Below are positions 33,790 through 42,211 of a stretch of DNA of 64,000 bases, piece after piece. Both the position numbers and the translations under genes were made by a program. Every line of letters begins with the position of its first letter. The first letter of the stretch is position 1. The stretch is from Deltaproteobacteria bacterium (GTDB lineage Bacteria > Myxococcota_C > UBA6777): positions 1-64,000 of the forward strand of contig PCBK01000044.1 in assembly GCA_002731275.1 (NCBI GenBank). Direction: 5' to 3'. Under the pieces are notes generated by a model. That model was not told the origin of the DNA. It saw only the letters and a list, made by a program, of their open reading frames with translations, and ran no database searches.

Positions 33790-33916
33790 CGGGGATGATC
33801 TGATAGATCGGTGATGTTGACGTTATTGGATAGACGTCTACGGTGACGAGTGATGACTCGCCTTTGGTAGAGGATGATGTGGTGGAGTTGGTTTGAGTCG
33901 AGGTGATGACTCAACC
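33790..33916. repeat. Series of small hairpins with GATGA loops
   Basis: Between the convergent rubredoxin and TolQ-like genes are a GACGT/ACGTC hairpin (near 33819), CGAGTGATGACTCG (near 33847) and GGTTTGAGTC/GACTCAACC around GTGAT (about 33890-33916). The last two share a GTGATGACTC word and trailing CCTTTGG/CCTTGG, so they look like diverged tandem copies. No T run follows any of them. They would lie in the 3' untranslated part of the TolQ-like gene. Confidence 0.4.
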
Positions 33917-33939
33917 TTGGGGATGGGAGGAGAGGGGAG

Positions 33940-34581
33940 TTATCGTTGTTGGCTACGCATACGGTTTGTGAGCATGTGCTCAAGTTTGAGTGCGTATTCT
34001 TCGACTTCGTCGACGATCTTTTTGGTGAGGTAACTGAGAACAGCGTGTGCGCTCAAGCATGGGATCGCGACAACGAGTCCGAATGCTGTTGTGTTAAGAG
34101 CGACAGAGATGTACTCAGCGAGTTTTTTGGCTTTTTCGTCAGCGGAGGCTTTATCGAGAGCCGCGAACGCTTGGATCAGACCAAAGATCGTACCGAGGAG
34201 ACCAAGCATCGTCGCGACGTTGGCGACAGCGCTAAGCTGGTTGGTGCGTTTTTGTACTTTGGGAAGAACTTCGAGTTGTGTCTCTTCGAGCGCGTTTGCG
34301 ATCGCTGTTGGACCTTTGTTTGCGCGTGCAAGACCAGCCTTGATGACTTTGGGCAATGCTGCGGCAGGAGCGGCGTTGCAAAGCTTGATAGCGCGGTCGA
34401 TGTTGTTGGCCATGACCAACTTTTGGATCTGCGCCATAAACGCTTTACCATTGATATTGTATTTGAAGAACAAGAAGATAAATCTTTCTATGATCAACCC
34501 AAGCCCTACAACAGAGCACAGAGCGATCGGATGCATAAACATGCCGCCTTTAATGTAGAAGTCAGCGATTTGACCCATCAT
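33940..34581 (-). CDS. MotA/TolQ/ExbB proton-channel family protein
   Basis: A 213-residue protein with three membrane segments: one near residues 15-38, and the pair around NVATMLGLLGTIFGLIQAF and ALNTTAFGLVVAIPCL typical of the family. These proteins form proton-driven motors with a partner (TolR/ExbD/MotB) that energise outer-membrane transport, cell-envelope tension or gliding. AAGGAGG is upstream; the ATG at 34578 is an alternative start. The expected ExbD/TolR-like partner is not adjacent here, as the neighbours are rubredoxin and a lipoprotein. Confidence 0.9.
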   Translation of the reverse strand: MMGQIADFYIKGGMFMHPIALCSVVGLGLIIERFIFLFFKYNINGKAFMAQIQKLVMANNIDRAIKLCNAAPAAALPKVIKAGLARANKGPTAIANALEETQLEVLPKVQKRTNQLSAVANVATMLGLLGTIFGLIQAFAALDKASADEKAKKLAEYISVALNTTAFGLVVAIPCLSAHAVLSYLTKKIVDEVEEYALKLEHMLTNRMRSQQR

Positions 34582-35033
34582 GGTTCGAAACCTCCTTAGT
34601 TAAACTCTTTGTAGCATCACGGTATATCATCTTTCCTTGGACCTCGCAAGACTCTTTTTGTTCCATCTGATCGTCTTTCTCTTGTGATGGAATACTTCTC
34701 TTTTGAAGTCATAGAGATAGATTGTTTCTTTGCACATCTTTTGCCACCTCACAGACAGGATAAATGGAGTGTCTGCTGACCTGACATGTGGAGTAGCGAG
34801 ACTCCAACGCGCTGGTGTTACGAGTGTGGTGGCTCCACCTGTGTGCCCTTGGGTCACACATTTTTCACAACATACCACATTTTTGTTGTCTGGTACATCA
34901 TTTGCTAAGCGAGTATACACATCCAGAGCGAAAATTGAAATTCGGTGGCTTTTGTGACAAAATCAATCCCATTGAATATTGATGCTTTGGTTTGGATCAA
35001 ACCCATACCAAACAATTTAGGAGGTATTTATTG
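34582..35033. other. Intergenic stretch with a short perfect-looking hairpin
   Basis: A 450-bp divergent gap that must contain promoters for the TolQ-like and lipoprotein genes. A TGTGTG/CACACA hairpin with CCC/GGG inside lies at about 34841-34861, and GGAGT/ACTCC-type words occur near 34790-34830. I see no protein-coding frame with support. The ribosome site of the downstream lipoprotein (AGGAGG near 35020) is at its right end. Confidence 0.35.
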
Positions 35034-35414
35034 ATGCGTCAGTTACGTTTTATGTTAGTGGGATTTTTTGTCCTCAGTCTCTCTGTCCTGACAACTGCTT
35101 GCTTCAGCATTGGTGGTCCTGGTAGTGGTACCGGTACTGGCAACGAGAGAAAGATCACAGGCACCTATCAATCCGATAGTGTTGTTGTTGTCTTCGCCGA
35201 AGATGGCTCATACAAGGTCTACGGTTCCAAAGAGAACTTCCAGGCCAACAAAGATCCCGACTCCGAAGCCGAGTACACGATCCTCGAAAAAGAGATCATC
35301 TTCAAAAATGATGAAGGCAACGAGATCCCCGAAAGAGGTATTCTCGGTGAAGACGACAAGAGCTTCACATGGGAACAATATCCCGGACAGACCTTTACTC
35401 GCTCCGAAAATTAA
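35034..35414 (+). CDS. Small lipoprotein with Gly/Thr-rich linker
   Basis: A 126-residue protein with a lipoprotein signal (hydrophobic core, lipobox LTTAC near residue 23) followed by GGPGSGTGTG linker and a compact domain of about 80 residues (GTYQSDSVVVVFAEDGSYKVYG... ILEKEIIF), which looks like a short beta-sheet lipocalin-like or META-like fold. AGGAGG lies about nine bases before the ATG at 35034. Function unknown. Confidence 0.72.
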   Translation: MRQLRFMLVGFFVLSLSVLTTACFSIGGPGSGTGTGNERKITGTYQSDSVVVVFAEDGSYKVYGSKENFQANKDPDSEAEYTILEKEIIFKNDEGNEIPERGILGEDDKSFTWEQYPGQTFTRSEN

Positions 35415-36060
35415 TCACATCCCAATCCAAGTGCAGTTGTGTCTCCGCAAACTCCCCCGACCATCCTACATTCTCCCCAACTCCCAGCCGTATATCGTAG
35501 GTGACATCCTTGTGAAGCTCAGTTACTTGTGAGCTTGCAGCGGGTTCTTTGCGCCTTCACTTGCAACCACTCCTTCTACAAACCTCAATTTGATCCAGGC
35601 GCAGTTGCACTTGTGTCTTCGCAAAATGCACCCGAATACACGGCAACAATCCCTCATGGCAATACGTATGTCGCAAGCGACATCCTCTAATCGCTCGATT
35701 GTTCGGGCAATATATTCGGTTGTCATTTGCTTCATTCACTTTGCAACCACCCCTTCAACAAACCTCTCCATCCCCCTGAGCCTTCGGCCTTCCCCTATTT
35801 GATCCAGGGGCAGTTGCACTTGTGTCTTCGCAAAGTGCACCCGAACGTACATTACAATCCCTCATGGCAATGCGTATGTCGCAAGCGACATCCTTCACAT
35901 GCTCGACTGCTCGGGCAATATATGCGGTTGTCATTTGCTTCATTCACTTTGCAACAACCCCTTCTACAAACCTCTCCATCCCCCTGAGCCTTCGGCTCTT
36001 CCCCCTTCCTCTCCATCCTCTGGAAGAGGAAGGGGGACCAATCAAACAACATATACGTGG
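35415..36060 (-). repeat. Three structured repeat units, minus orientation
   Basis: Three related units of about 160-260 bp run on the minus strand (approximately 35425-35585, 35589-35790 and 35800-36060). The second and third are nearly identical over an inner segment of about 130 bp. Read on the minus strand, a full unit begins with a long hairpin (36001-36036, arms CCCCCTTCCTCT/AGAGGAAGGGGG). It continues with GAGCC-GAA-GGCTC, a GTTTGTnGA segment and a TTGCAA word, and ends with CAAGTGCAACTG..CTGGATCA. Short open frames in them are poorly conserved, so I treat them as non-coding. Confidence 0.7.
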
Positions 36061-36119
36061 CTTTGGATATTATGAACGTGCCCCTCAGCCCAGCAGATAC
36101 TCGTCCAACTTCCCCCACT

Positions 36120-36245
36120 TAACTTCGTAGGCAAGGGGAGCGATGCAAGACCCCCTCAGCCTCCCTTGCGGTCGGCAGCTCCCCCTGCTATTCAACTACG
36201 TTGGCAAGGGGAGCGATGCATATCAAACGATACATCGCGATGTAA
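36120..36245 (-). repeat. Dispersed repeat, copy 2 (reverse)
   Basis: This is the reverse-orientation partner of 30-145. It is bounded by direct copies of CAAGGGGAGCGATGC at 36132-36146 and 36205-36219, and has a CCCCCTCAGC / AGCTCCCCCTG pair inside. It sits in the apex between the two opposed sets of structured repeat units. Confidence 0.6.
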
Positions 36246-36249
36246 GCTA

Positions 36250-36929
36250 AATCATCGTATATATTGGTTAAATGGTCCCTCCTCTCGAAAGGCTTGAGAG
36301 GAGGGAAGTCACGAAGTGACAGGGTGGTGAGTTTGTCGAGGCGTATGTTGCAAAGCGTACGAGGCAAATAAGCCCGATGAGGGCGCTTGCCTTGGACGCA
36401 AGTGCAACGTCCGCCGGAACAGAAATATAGCTAAAACTCCGTGTCTATCGGTTAATTGGTCCCTCCTCTCGAAAGGTTTGAGAGGAGGGATGTCACGAAG
36501 TGACAGGGTGGAGAGTTTGTTGAGGCGGATGATTGCAAGTGAAGACGCAAAAAACCCACTGAAAGCTCGTAAGCAAAAGGGAATCCAAGGATATGGCTTG
36601 CTATATCCGCCTGCAAGAAGGGGATTGCAGAGTGGAGTCAGGGGAGTTTGCGGAGACACAAGTGCAACGTCCGCCGGATCAGACTTCTAGTTTTCCCCCG
36701 TATACACCGGTGAAATGTTCCCTCCTCTCAAGCCTTTCGAGAGGAGGGAAGAGCCGAAGGCTCTGGGTGGTGAGTTTGTTGAGGCGTATGTTGCGAAGCG
36801 TACGAAGCAAAGAAGGCCAGGAAGAGAAGTCTCTCCTGGAAGAGTCCCGTAGACGGTAAAGCCCCAACCCCGAAGGGGTTCAACCGGGGTCCAGCGGCCG
36901 CCCGCTGGTGCAACGTCCGCCGGATCAGA
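36250..36929 (+). repeat. Three structured repeat units, plus orientation
   Basis: Units at about 36276-36423, 36459-36683 and 36718-36929, each preceded by a GGTTAAATGG-like lead. Each starts with the hairpin CCCTCCTCTC/GAGAGGAGGG, then GTCAC-GAA-GTGAC (units 1 and 2) or GAGCC-GAA-GGCTC (unit 3), then GGGTGG.GAGTTTGT, further short hairpins, and ends GTGCAACGTCCGCCGGA(T/A)CAGA. The 9-base loop of the first hairpin in unit 3 is the reverse complement of that in unit 1. The last unit ends on the stop codon of the next minus-strand gene. Confidence 0.75.
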
Positions 36930-38175
36930 AGCTTTGATTGAGGAGGACTGTGGAGGAGCGTGTGGGGGTGAGGGGGGTTTTATTTGTGGGTAGATGAAGC
37001 GCAGTTGGCTTGGCTTTTGGTTTTGGTTGCAAGAAGAGGATCACAGCTGTTGCAACTGCTGCTGCGGAGAGACCAATGCAGACATTGGCCATCACAGCGC
37101 TGGTTCGTCCTGCGTCGACGAGTGGTTTGATCTTGGTGTTATAGCTCGTGGGGGCACCCTGCAAGCTTTTGTTGATCTCTGTTTCCACCTTGTTTTGTGA
37201 GTTCTGTGCATCGAGACCAAAAGCCAAGACACCACCAGCCGAAGCGACGGCGACGCTCACTGCAATCCAACCCCAGAAGGTCGGTTTTTTCCACAGGGGA
37301 ACAGTCGAAACAGGCTTTTTGGCGGGGGTACGTTTGGCCATCGCCACACGGCGGGGAGGTGTTCGCTTTAGCACCATACGTCTGACGGGCGCTTTGCGCG
37401 CAACGACAGCCCGACGGACAGGATTTTTGCGCGCAACAATACGTTTCATCGGCGGCGTGCGACGTTCGACGATGCGTTTGACGGGTGGTGTGCGGCGGAC
37501 CATCGCGACAACACGACGAGGTGGAGGTGTTCGGCGTTCAACAACACGACGAGCAGGGGGAGGCGTACGACGCTCGACAACGCGACGTGCTGGAGGTGTA
37601 CGACGCATCGCGACGACGAGGCGTCGCACTGGAGGCGGTCGACGACGAACAGCGCGTCTGACAGGTGCCTTTCTCGCGATGACGCGTCTTCTTGGGGCCG
37701 GAGGTGCCCCAAACATCTTGTTGGACAACTTGGTGATCGCTCGGCCCGTTGCCGTTCTTTTGAAGATCAAGTTGACCTGTTTGATGGTCTTTCCTGTACG
37801 AGCATCGATCTTGCGAAACAACGCTTTGGCACGACTACCCGCAGGCAGGACGCGCACATGGAACAACCAGCGTGCTTGTCTCATGCTTCCCAATTTGGCC
37901 ATACAACCGGGAGTATCACCGACACAGCCCAGCGTCATCCGCGCCATGTTGATCCCCATGCTGTTGGGGGGGAGCAGTTTATACGCCCTTTGACGGCGGA
38001 TTTTGCTACGTAGACCCTTATTGAGCTTCGCGACAACACTCGCAGGCGCACCTTCTGCACCCAAAAAGTCCGCGACCGCTTTGGCCCAACTCGTCGTTGG
38101 GATGAGCACGCAGAACCCTACAAATACACACATACATGCCCACAAACGGGCGTTCTTTTTTCTTTGAACATCCAT
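36925..38175 (-). CDS. Exported protein with Arg/Pro tandem repeats and two C-terminal membrane helices
   Basis: A 416-residue protein. An N-terminal signal peptide (to about residue 35) leads to a domain with a CVGDTPGCMAKLG pair of Cys, like the small modules of myxobacterial envelope proteins. From about residue 160 to 285 the chain is a repeat of RRVVxRRTPP-type units (about 10-14 residues each), extremely basic and Pro-rich. Two hydrophobic segments follow (near 300 and 355). ATG at 38175 has AAGGAG upstream. The stop codon lies within the conserved end of a structured repeat unit. Function unknown; the repeat could bind nucleic acid, acidic polymers or the cell wall. Confidence 0.72.
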   Translation of the reverse strand: MDVQRKKNARLWACMCVFVGFCVLIPTTSWAKAVADFLGAEGAPASVVAKLNKGLRSKIRRQRAYKLLPPNSMGINMARMTLGCVGDTPGCMAKLGSMRQARWLFHVRVLPAGSRAKALFRKIDARTGKTIKQVNLIFKRTATGRAITKLSNKMFGAPPAPRRRVIARKAPVRRAVRRRPPPVRRLVVAMRRTPPARRVVERRTPPPARRVVERRTPPPRRVVAMVRRTPPVKRIVERRTPPMKRIVARKNPVRRAVVARKAPVRRMVLKRTPPRRVAMAKRTPAKKPVSTVPLWKKPTFWGWIAVSVAVASAGGVLAFGLDAQNSQNKVETEINKSLQGAPTSYNTKIKPLVDAGRTSAVMANVCIGLSAAAVATAVILFLQPKPKAKPTALHLPTNKTPLTPTRSSTVLLNQSF

Positions 38176-38408
38176 GCCAATGGCTCCTTGAGATGCTGGA
38201 GAATCCATCGTTTCTATTCCATATTCCGACGAGCATAGAACGCATCGCCACGACTGTCAACTTCCAAACACATCCTCATCCCCTGCTTGAGGATCGGTGC
38301 TGCTGCACATAACACAACAACACAGAAAAGAGTTGCTTTTCTTTTTCCAACGCATCATATATCTTGATGATCTTTTTCACTCCTTCTTTTGCCGATAAAG
38401 GCGGATAT

Positions 38409-40361
38409 ATGGCTGCAAGAAAACGTCGTGACCTCAACGCATGGGCCTCTCTTCTCGATTTGATCGATGCGCCCGATCACCCAGCCAATGCCTCACAAAA
38501 GCAATCCCCACCCACCACCCAGGAACCACCCTCACAAAATGACGCTACATTATACAATGTAGAGGTCGATGCACCTGAAACCCCTGATGAGGTCACTCTT
38601 CCGGCTGAGGAGCAGAACACAACACCTGTCCACACAGAGTCTCCTGATGTCATCGCAAAAGAGCCCGAAGTGACAGCTCCTGTGAAGGAAGCTTCGACAG
38701 CTCCTGCCCCAGTCACGACGGAAGAAGATGCGCTGTTTTGGGAGCAAGTCATCGCCGCTGAATTTGGTGAAGACATCCAAAAAGCCGAGCAAAAAGAGAA
38801 GGCCGAGTCGGCCGCTGTCACGATCGTCAAGAAGGGCAAAAAGATCGAGACCAAAGCGATCGCCAAAGAAGAAGTCCCTTCGCTCAAGAGAGAGTTGGAG
38901 GAAGATCCATTTGTCCTGACTGTCAGCGCTCTCGTTCAGCAGATCAACCGCAGACTCGACGAAAAAGTAGGGCGCGTCGCCGTCCAAGGAGAACTCTCCA
39001 ACGTCTCCAAGCCACGCTCTGGCCACGTCTACTTTAGTCTCAAAGATCCTTTTGGTGTGATTTCAGCGGTGATGTTCCGTCGCTACCATGAACGACTCGA
39101 TTTTCCCGTGAAAAATGGTATGGAGGTCTTGTGTCGTGGTGGATTGACGATGTATGGCGTCAGAGGGAAACTCCAAATCGTCGTCGACTCCATGGAACTT
39201 GTGGGGATCGGGAAGCTCGCGGTTGCGTACGAAAAACTTAAAGAAAAACTCGACGCTGAGGGACTTTTCCTCCCTGAACACAAGAAACCATTGCCCACTT
39301 ATCCCAAAAAGATCGGTCTGCTGACCTCGGCGACAGGGGCTGCGATCCAGGATCTTATGCAGGTGTTATCACGTCGTTGGCCCGGTTGTTCGCTGTTGCT
39401 CGCACATTGTCAGGTGCAAGGCAAAGAGGCTGGTAAGGACATCGTCGCCGCGCTCACATTGCTCGATCAACAAGAAGGACTCGATTTGATCATCCTCGGA
39501 CGTGGTGGTGGCTCTCTCGAAGATCTTTGGCCCTTCAACGAAGAAGAAGTCGCGCGCGCTGTCTTCCAAGCCCGACACCCCATCGTCGCAGGTGTCGGCC
39601 ATGAGACCGACACCACCATCGTCGATTTTGTCGCCGATGTCCGCGCCGCAACCCCCTCTGCTGCAGCCGAAGTCGCGGTCCCTGATGAGTCCGTTATACG
39701 CGAGCGATTGCTTGAGTATGAACAGCGCATCGCTCGGGCAATGAGGCACCAACTACAAGAGACACGTCTCACTCTGCGCTCTCTCGAACACGAGATCAAA
39801 CCTCCTCTTCACCAAATCGAACGTTATCACAGACGCTTTGAGCAATACGAGCACAGACTACAGCGCGGTATCGAGAAGTCACTCGAACAACATCGCCGCT
39901 TTGATGATTATGAACGTCGGTTTATCCAGGCGATGCGACGCCAGTTGGCGAGTGAGAAACGTGTCGAGCCCAGAAAACAACGCGCCTATCGAGCGATGAA
40001 ACATCGCATCGCCGAACAACGTAGACGTCTGTATCTCCTACAGAGTCGCCTTGAGAGGCGTGATCCACTCCGTCAACTCGAACAGCTTCGGGAACAATTG
40101 CAAGCTCGCTCGCAACGACTGGAATATCTCGGTCAACAACTCCTCAAAGAGAAACAACATCAACTTCAACTCGCGATGAGACGGTTACAAGATCTTTCAC
40201 CACTGCGCGTTCTTGAGCGTGGGTATGCGCTTGTCTTCGATGAAGAGGAGCGTGTGCTTCGCGACGCAACACAGCTCTCCGAAGGTGAGCAGCTAAACAT
40301 TCGTCTCTCCAAAGGTCGGGTACGTGCTGAGGTCAAAGAGGTCCTTGGGGAAGAGTCATGA
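38409..40361 (+). CDS. xseA: Exodeoxyribonuclease VII large subunit with long N-terminal extension
   Basis: A 650-residue protein; typical XseA is about 400-460. The conserved part starts near residue 165: OB-fold (LTVSALVQQINRRLDEKVGRVAVQGELSN), then the catalytic region (GLLTSATGAAIQDL, GRGGGSLEDLWPFNEE, GVGHETDTTIVDFVAD), then a long Arg/Gln/Glu coiled coil and the C-terminal RGYALVFD. The first 165 residues are acidic, Pro/Thr/Glu-rich and predicted disordered. With XseB it degrades single-stranded DNA. ATG at 38409 is supported by AAAGGCGG. No xseB is next to it. Its last six bases overlap the convergent LRR gene. Confidence 0.93.
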   Translation: MAARKRRDLNAWASLLDLIDAPDHPANASQKQSPPTTQEPPSQNDATLYNVEVDAPETPDEVTLPAEEQNTTPVHTESPDVIAKEPEVTAPVKEASTAPAPVTTEEDALFWEQVIAAEFGEDIQKAEQKEKAESAAVTIVKKGKKIETKAIAKEEVPSLKRELEEDPFVLTVSALVQQINRRLDEKVGRVAVQGELSNVSKPRSGHVYFSLKDPFGVISAVMFRRYHERLDFPVKNGMEVLCRGGLTMYGVRGKLQIVVDSMELVGIGKLAVAYEKLKEKLDAEGLFLPEHKKPLPTYPKKIGLLTSATGAAIQDLMQVLSRRWPGCSLLLAHCQVQGKEAGKDIVAALTLLDQQEGLDLIILGRGGGSLEDLWPFNEEEVARAVFQARHPIVAGVGHETDTTIVDFVADVRAATPSAAAEVAVPDESVIRERLLEYEQRIARAMRHQLQETRLTLRSLEHEIKPPLHQIERYHRRFEQYEHRLQRGIEKSLEQHRRFDDYERRFIQAMRRQLASEKRVEPRKQRAYRAMKHRIAEQRRRLYLLQSRLERRDPLRQLEQLREQLQARSQRLEYLGQQLLKEKQHQLQLAMRRLQDLSPLRVLERGYALVFDEEERVLRDATQLSEGEQLNIRLSKGRVRAEVKEVLGEES

Positions 40362-42011
40362 CGCTCGTAAGTTGAAGAGTCCCGAAAGATCCGTAAGAAT
40401 CGTCCTGATATGTTGTAGTTGGGGGGAGGCTTCGAGCGCTTGGTGGCCTCTTTTGCGGATAGGATTGTTGCGCAAGTTGAGCCTTTTGAGGCAGGGGAGA
40501 GTCGTTGCCTTCGCGATAATCGCAGCACCTTCAGGTTTGATTTTGTTACGGCTGAGATCGAGGGTTTCCAGTGTGCGAAGACGTGAGGTCTGTGTGAGGG
40601 CACGAAGACCACGTTCTCCTATACGATTTTTGCTGATATCGAGGTGGCGGAGTTGGGGGAAGTTTGTTGACGTGACGATGTGTTCGACACCTTCATCTTC
40701 AAGCTCGCAATTGTTGAGTTGAAGCTTCTCAAGGTACTGAAAGTGAGGAGCGCTTGCGAGATATTTCGCGCCTTCTGGACCGATCTTGCAATGAGAAAGA
40801 TGTAGCTCTTTGAGTCCTTTCAGATATGGGGAGCTGGAGAGGTGTCTTGCGCCTTCTGGACCGAGCGGGTTTCTCGACAACTCCAGGAATGTGAGCTTTG
40901 TGAGCGCTGGGTTCTGTGTGAGTGTCTTGACGCCTTCTTGTGTGATCCCGTTGCCCATCAATCGCCACTCCTCTAGCTGCCCAAGTGCGCCAGAGTGGCA
41001 GATATGTTGGATGCCTTCATCGCCGATATTGTTTCCTGTGAGGGACCACGTCTTGAGTTGTGCGAGTGTGTTCGCCATACCGAGAAAACCGTCTGCTGTG
41101 ATGTGGTTGGTCGCGAGATGGAGGTGTTCGAGCTGTGTGAGTTGCGTGGAACATACAATGGCATTTGCGCCTTCGACACCGATACGGTTTCCTGCAAGCC
41201 AGAGCTCTTTGAGACTCGATAAGTTTGGGGACTGAGCGATACAGGTCGCGCCTTCATCGCCGACGTCATTCATACTCACTGCGAGGGTGTGGAGTCCTGT
41301 AAGAGAGGGCGCTTGGGAGAGCGCGCAGATTCCTCTGTCACCGACTTGGTTATCATATAGATAGAGGTGCTGGAGTTGTGAGAGATATGGGGAGCGAGAG
41401 AGGGCGAGCATCGCCTCATCGTCGAGCTGGTTTTTGGAGAGTCTCAGTGAGGTGAGCGTCGAGATATTAGGGGAGTGGGCGAGCGTGTCGATGTGTTTGT
41501 CTGTGAATTGGTTGTGGGATAGATCGAGCTGTGTGAGCGATGTGAGGACTGGAGAGTTGGCGATGATGTCGGCGACTTGTGGCCCCATATGTCTGGCGAT
41601 CAGGGAGCGTAGTTGTGAAAAGGTCGAGATGTTGGCGACTGGGACGAGCGCTCTGTGTCCAAGGTGACGGACGTCGAATTCGATCTCGTGGAGCTGAGAG
41701 AGCGCAGATGTATGACAGAGTTGGGTGAGTTGTTCCTCTGTGAGTTGGTTGTGTGAGAGCTGGAGACTATGGAGCAGCCGACATTGCGAAGGAAGCTGAC
41801 CTTGTAGAAGATCCTCCCAAAGATCTTTGAGGGTGAGTGTTTTGCACTCGGCTGGCCATGCGAGGAGGTGTTGTTGGGCGTAATCGATGGCGAGCTGTTT
41901 GTCGGGGCCTTCTGTCCAGAACCGCAAGAAGTCGAAGAGCGTCCGAAAGTGTTTGTGGGAAGGAGCGTGAGTGAAAAGTTTGCGAAGCTGTGCGAACTTG
42001 TCGTCGGACAT
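40356..42011 (-). CDS. Leucine-rich repeat protein (ribonuclease-inhibitor-like)
   Basis: A 551-residue protein. About 80 N-terminal residues (WP.E.KTLTLKDLWEDL) form a cap of the kind seen in LRR companion domains. About 16 repeats of roughly 24-28 residues follow, each with LxxLxLxxNxIxxEG cores typical of RI-like LRRs. There is no signal peptide, so it is probably cytoplasmic and a protein-binding scaffold. ATG at 42011 has GGAG upstream; a GTG at 42038 is less likely. It overlaps the end of xseA by six bases. Confidence 0.85.
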   Translation of the reverse strand: MSDDKFAQLRKLFTHAPSHKHFRTLFDFLRFWTEGPDKQLAIDYAQQHLLAWPAECKTLTLKDLWEDLLQGQLPSQCRLLHSLQLSHNQLTEEQLTQLCHTSALSQLHEIEFDVRHLGHRALVPVANISTFSQLRSLIARHMGPQVADIIANSPVLTSLTQLDLSHNQFTDKHIDTLAHSPNISTLTSLRLSKNQLDDEAMLALSRSPYLSQLQHLYLYDNQVGDRGICALSQAPSLTGLHTLAVSMNDVGDEGATCIAQSPNLSSLKELWLAGNRIGVEGANAIVCSTQLTQLEHLHLATNHITADGFLGMANTLAQLKTWSLTGNNIGDEGIQHICHSGALGQLEEWRLMGNGITQEGVKTLTQNPALTKLTFLELSRNPLGPEGARHLSSSPYLKGLKELHLSHCKIGPEGAKYLASAPHFQYLEKLQLNNCELEDEGVEHIVTSTNFPQLRHLDISKNRIGERGLRALTQTSRLRTLETLDLSRNKIKPEGAAIIAKATTLPCLKRLNLRNNPIRKRGHQALEASPQLQHIRTILTDLSGLFNLRAS

Positions 42012-42211
42012 ACACTTTCTCCAGGCTTCTTGTTCCACGTTATTTTTTGGCGAAAGGCCCTATATGTAGGAGCAAATATGTTTCAAAAGTAACTTGTTTT
42101 GGTGCGCAAGTCAAAGTCGTGCTGTGGTGTGTATCCTTTGTGTTTGTTTGCGTTGCTCGTGTGTGATAAGTATCGAGGCGAGAACATGTGTAGACAGAGA
42201 AGGAGTGTACA

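Noticed and set aside
35526-36859. Short frames inside the structured repeats
   Set aside because: Frames differ between copies and are interrupted while hairpin structure is kept, so they look non-coding.
37148-37993. 281-codon plus-strand frame with Arg-rich repeats
   Set aside because: It mirrors the Arg/Pro repeats of the minus-strand gene, which has a signal peptide and ribosome site.
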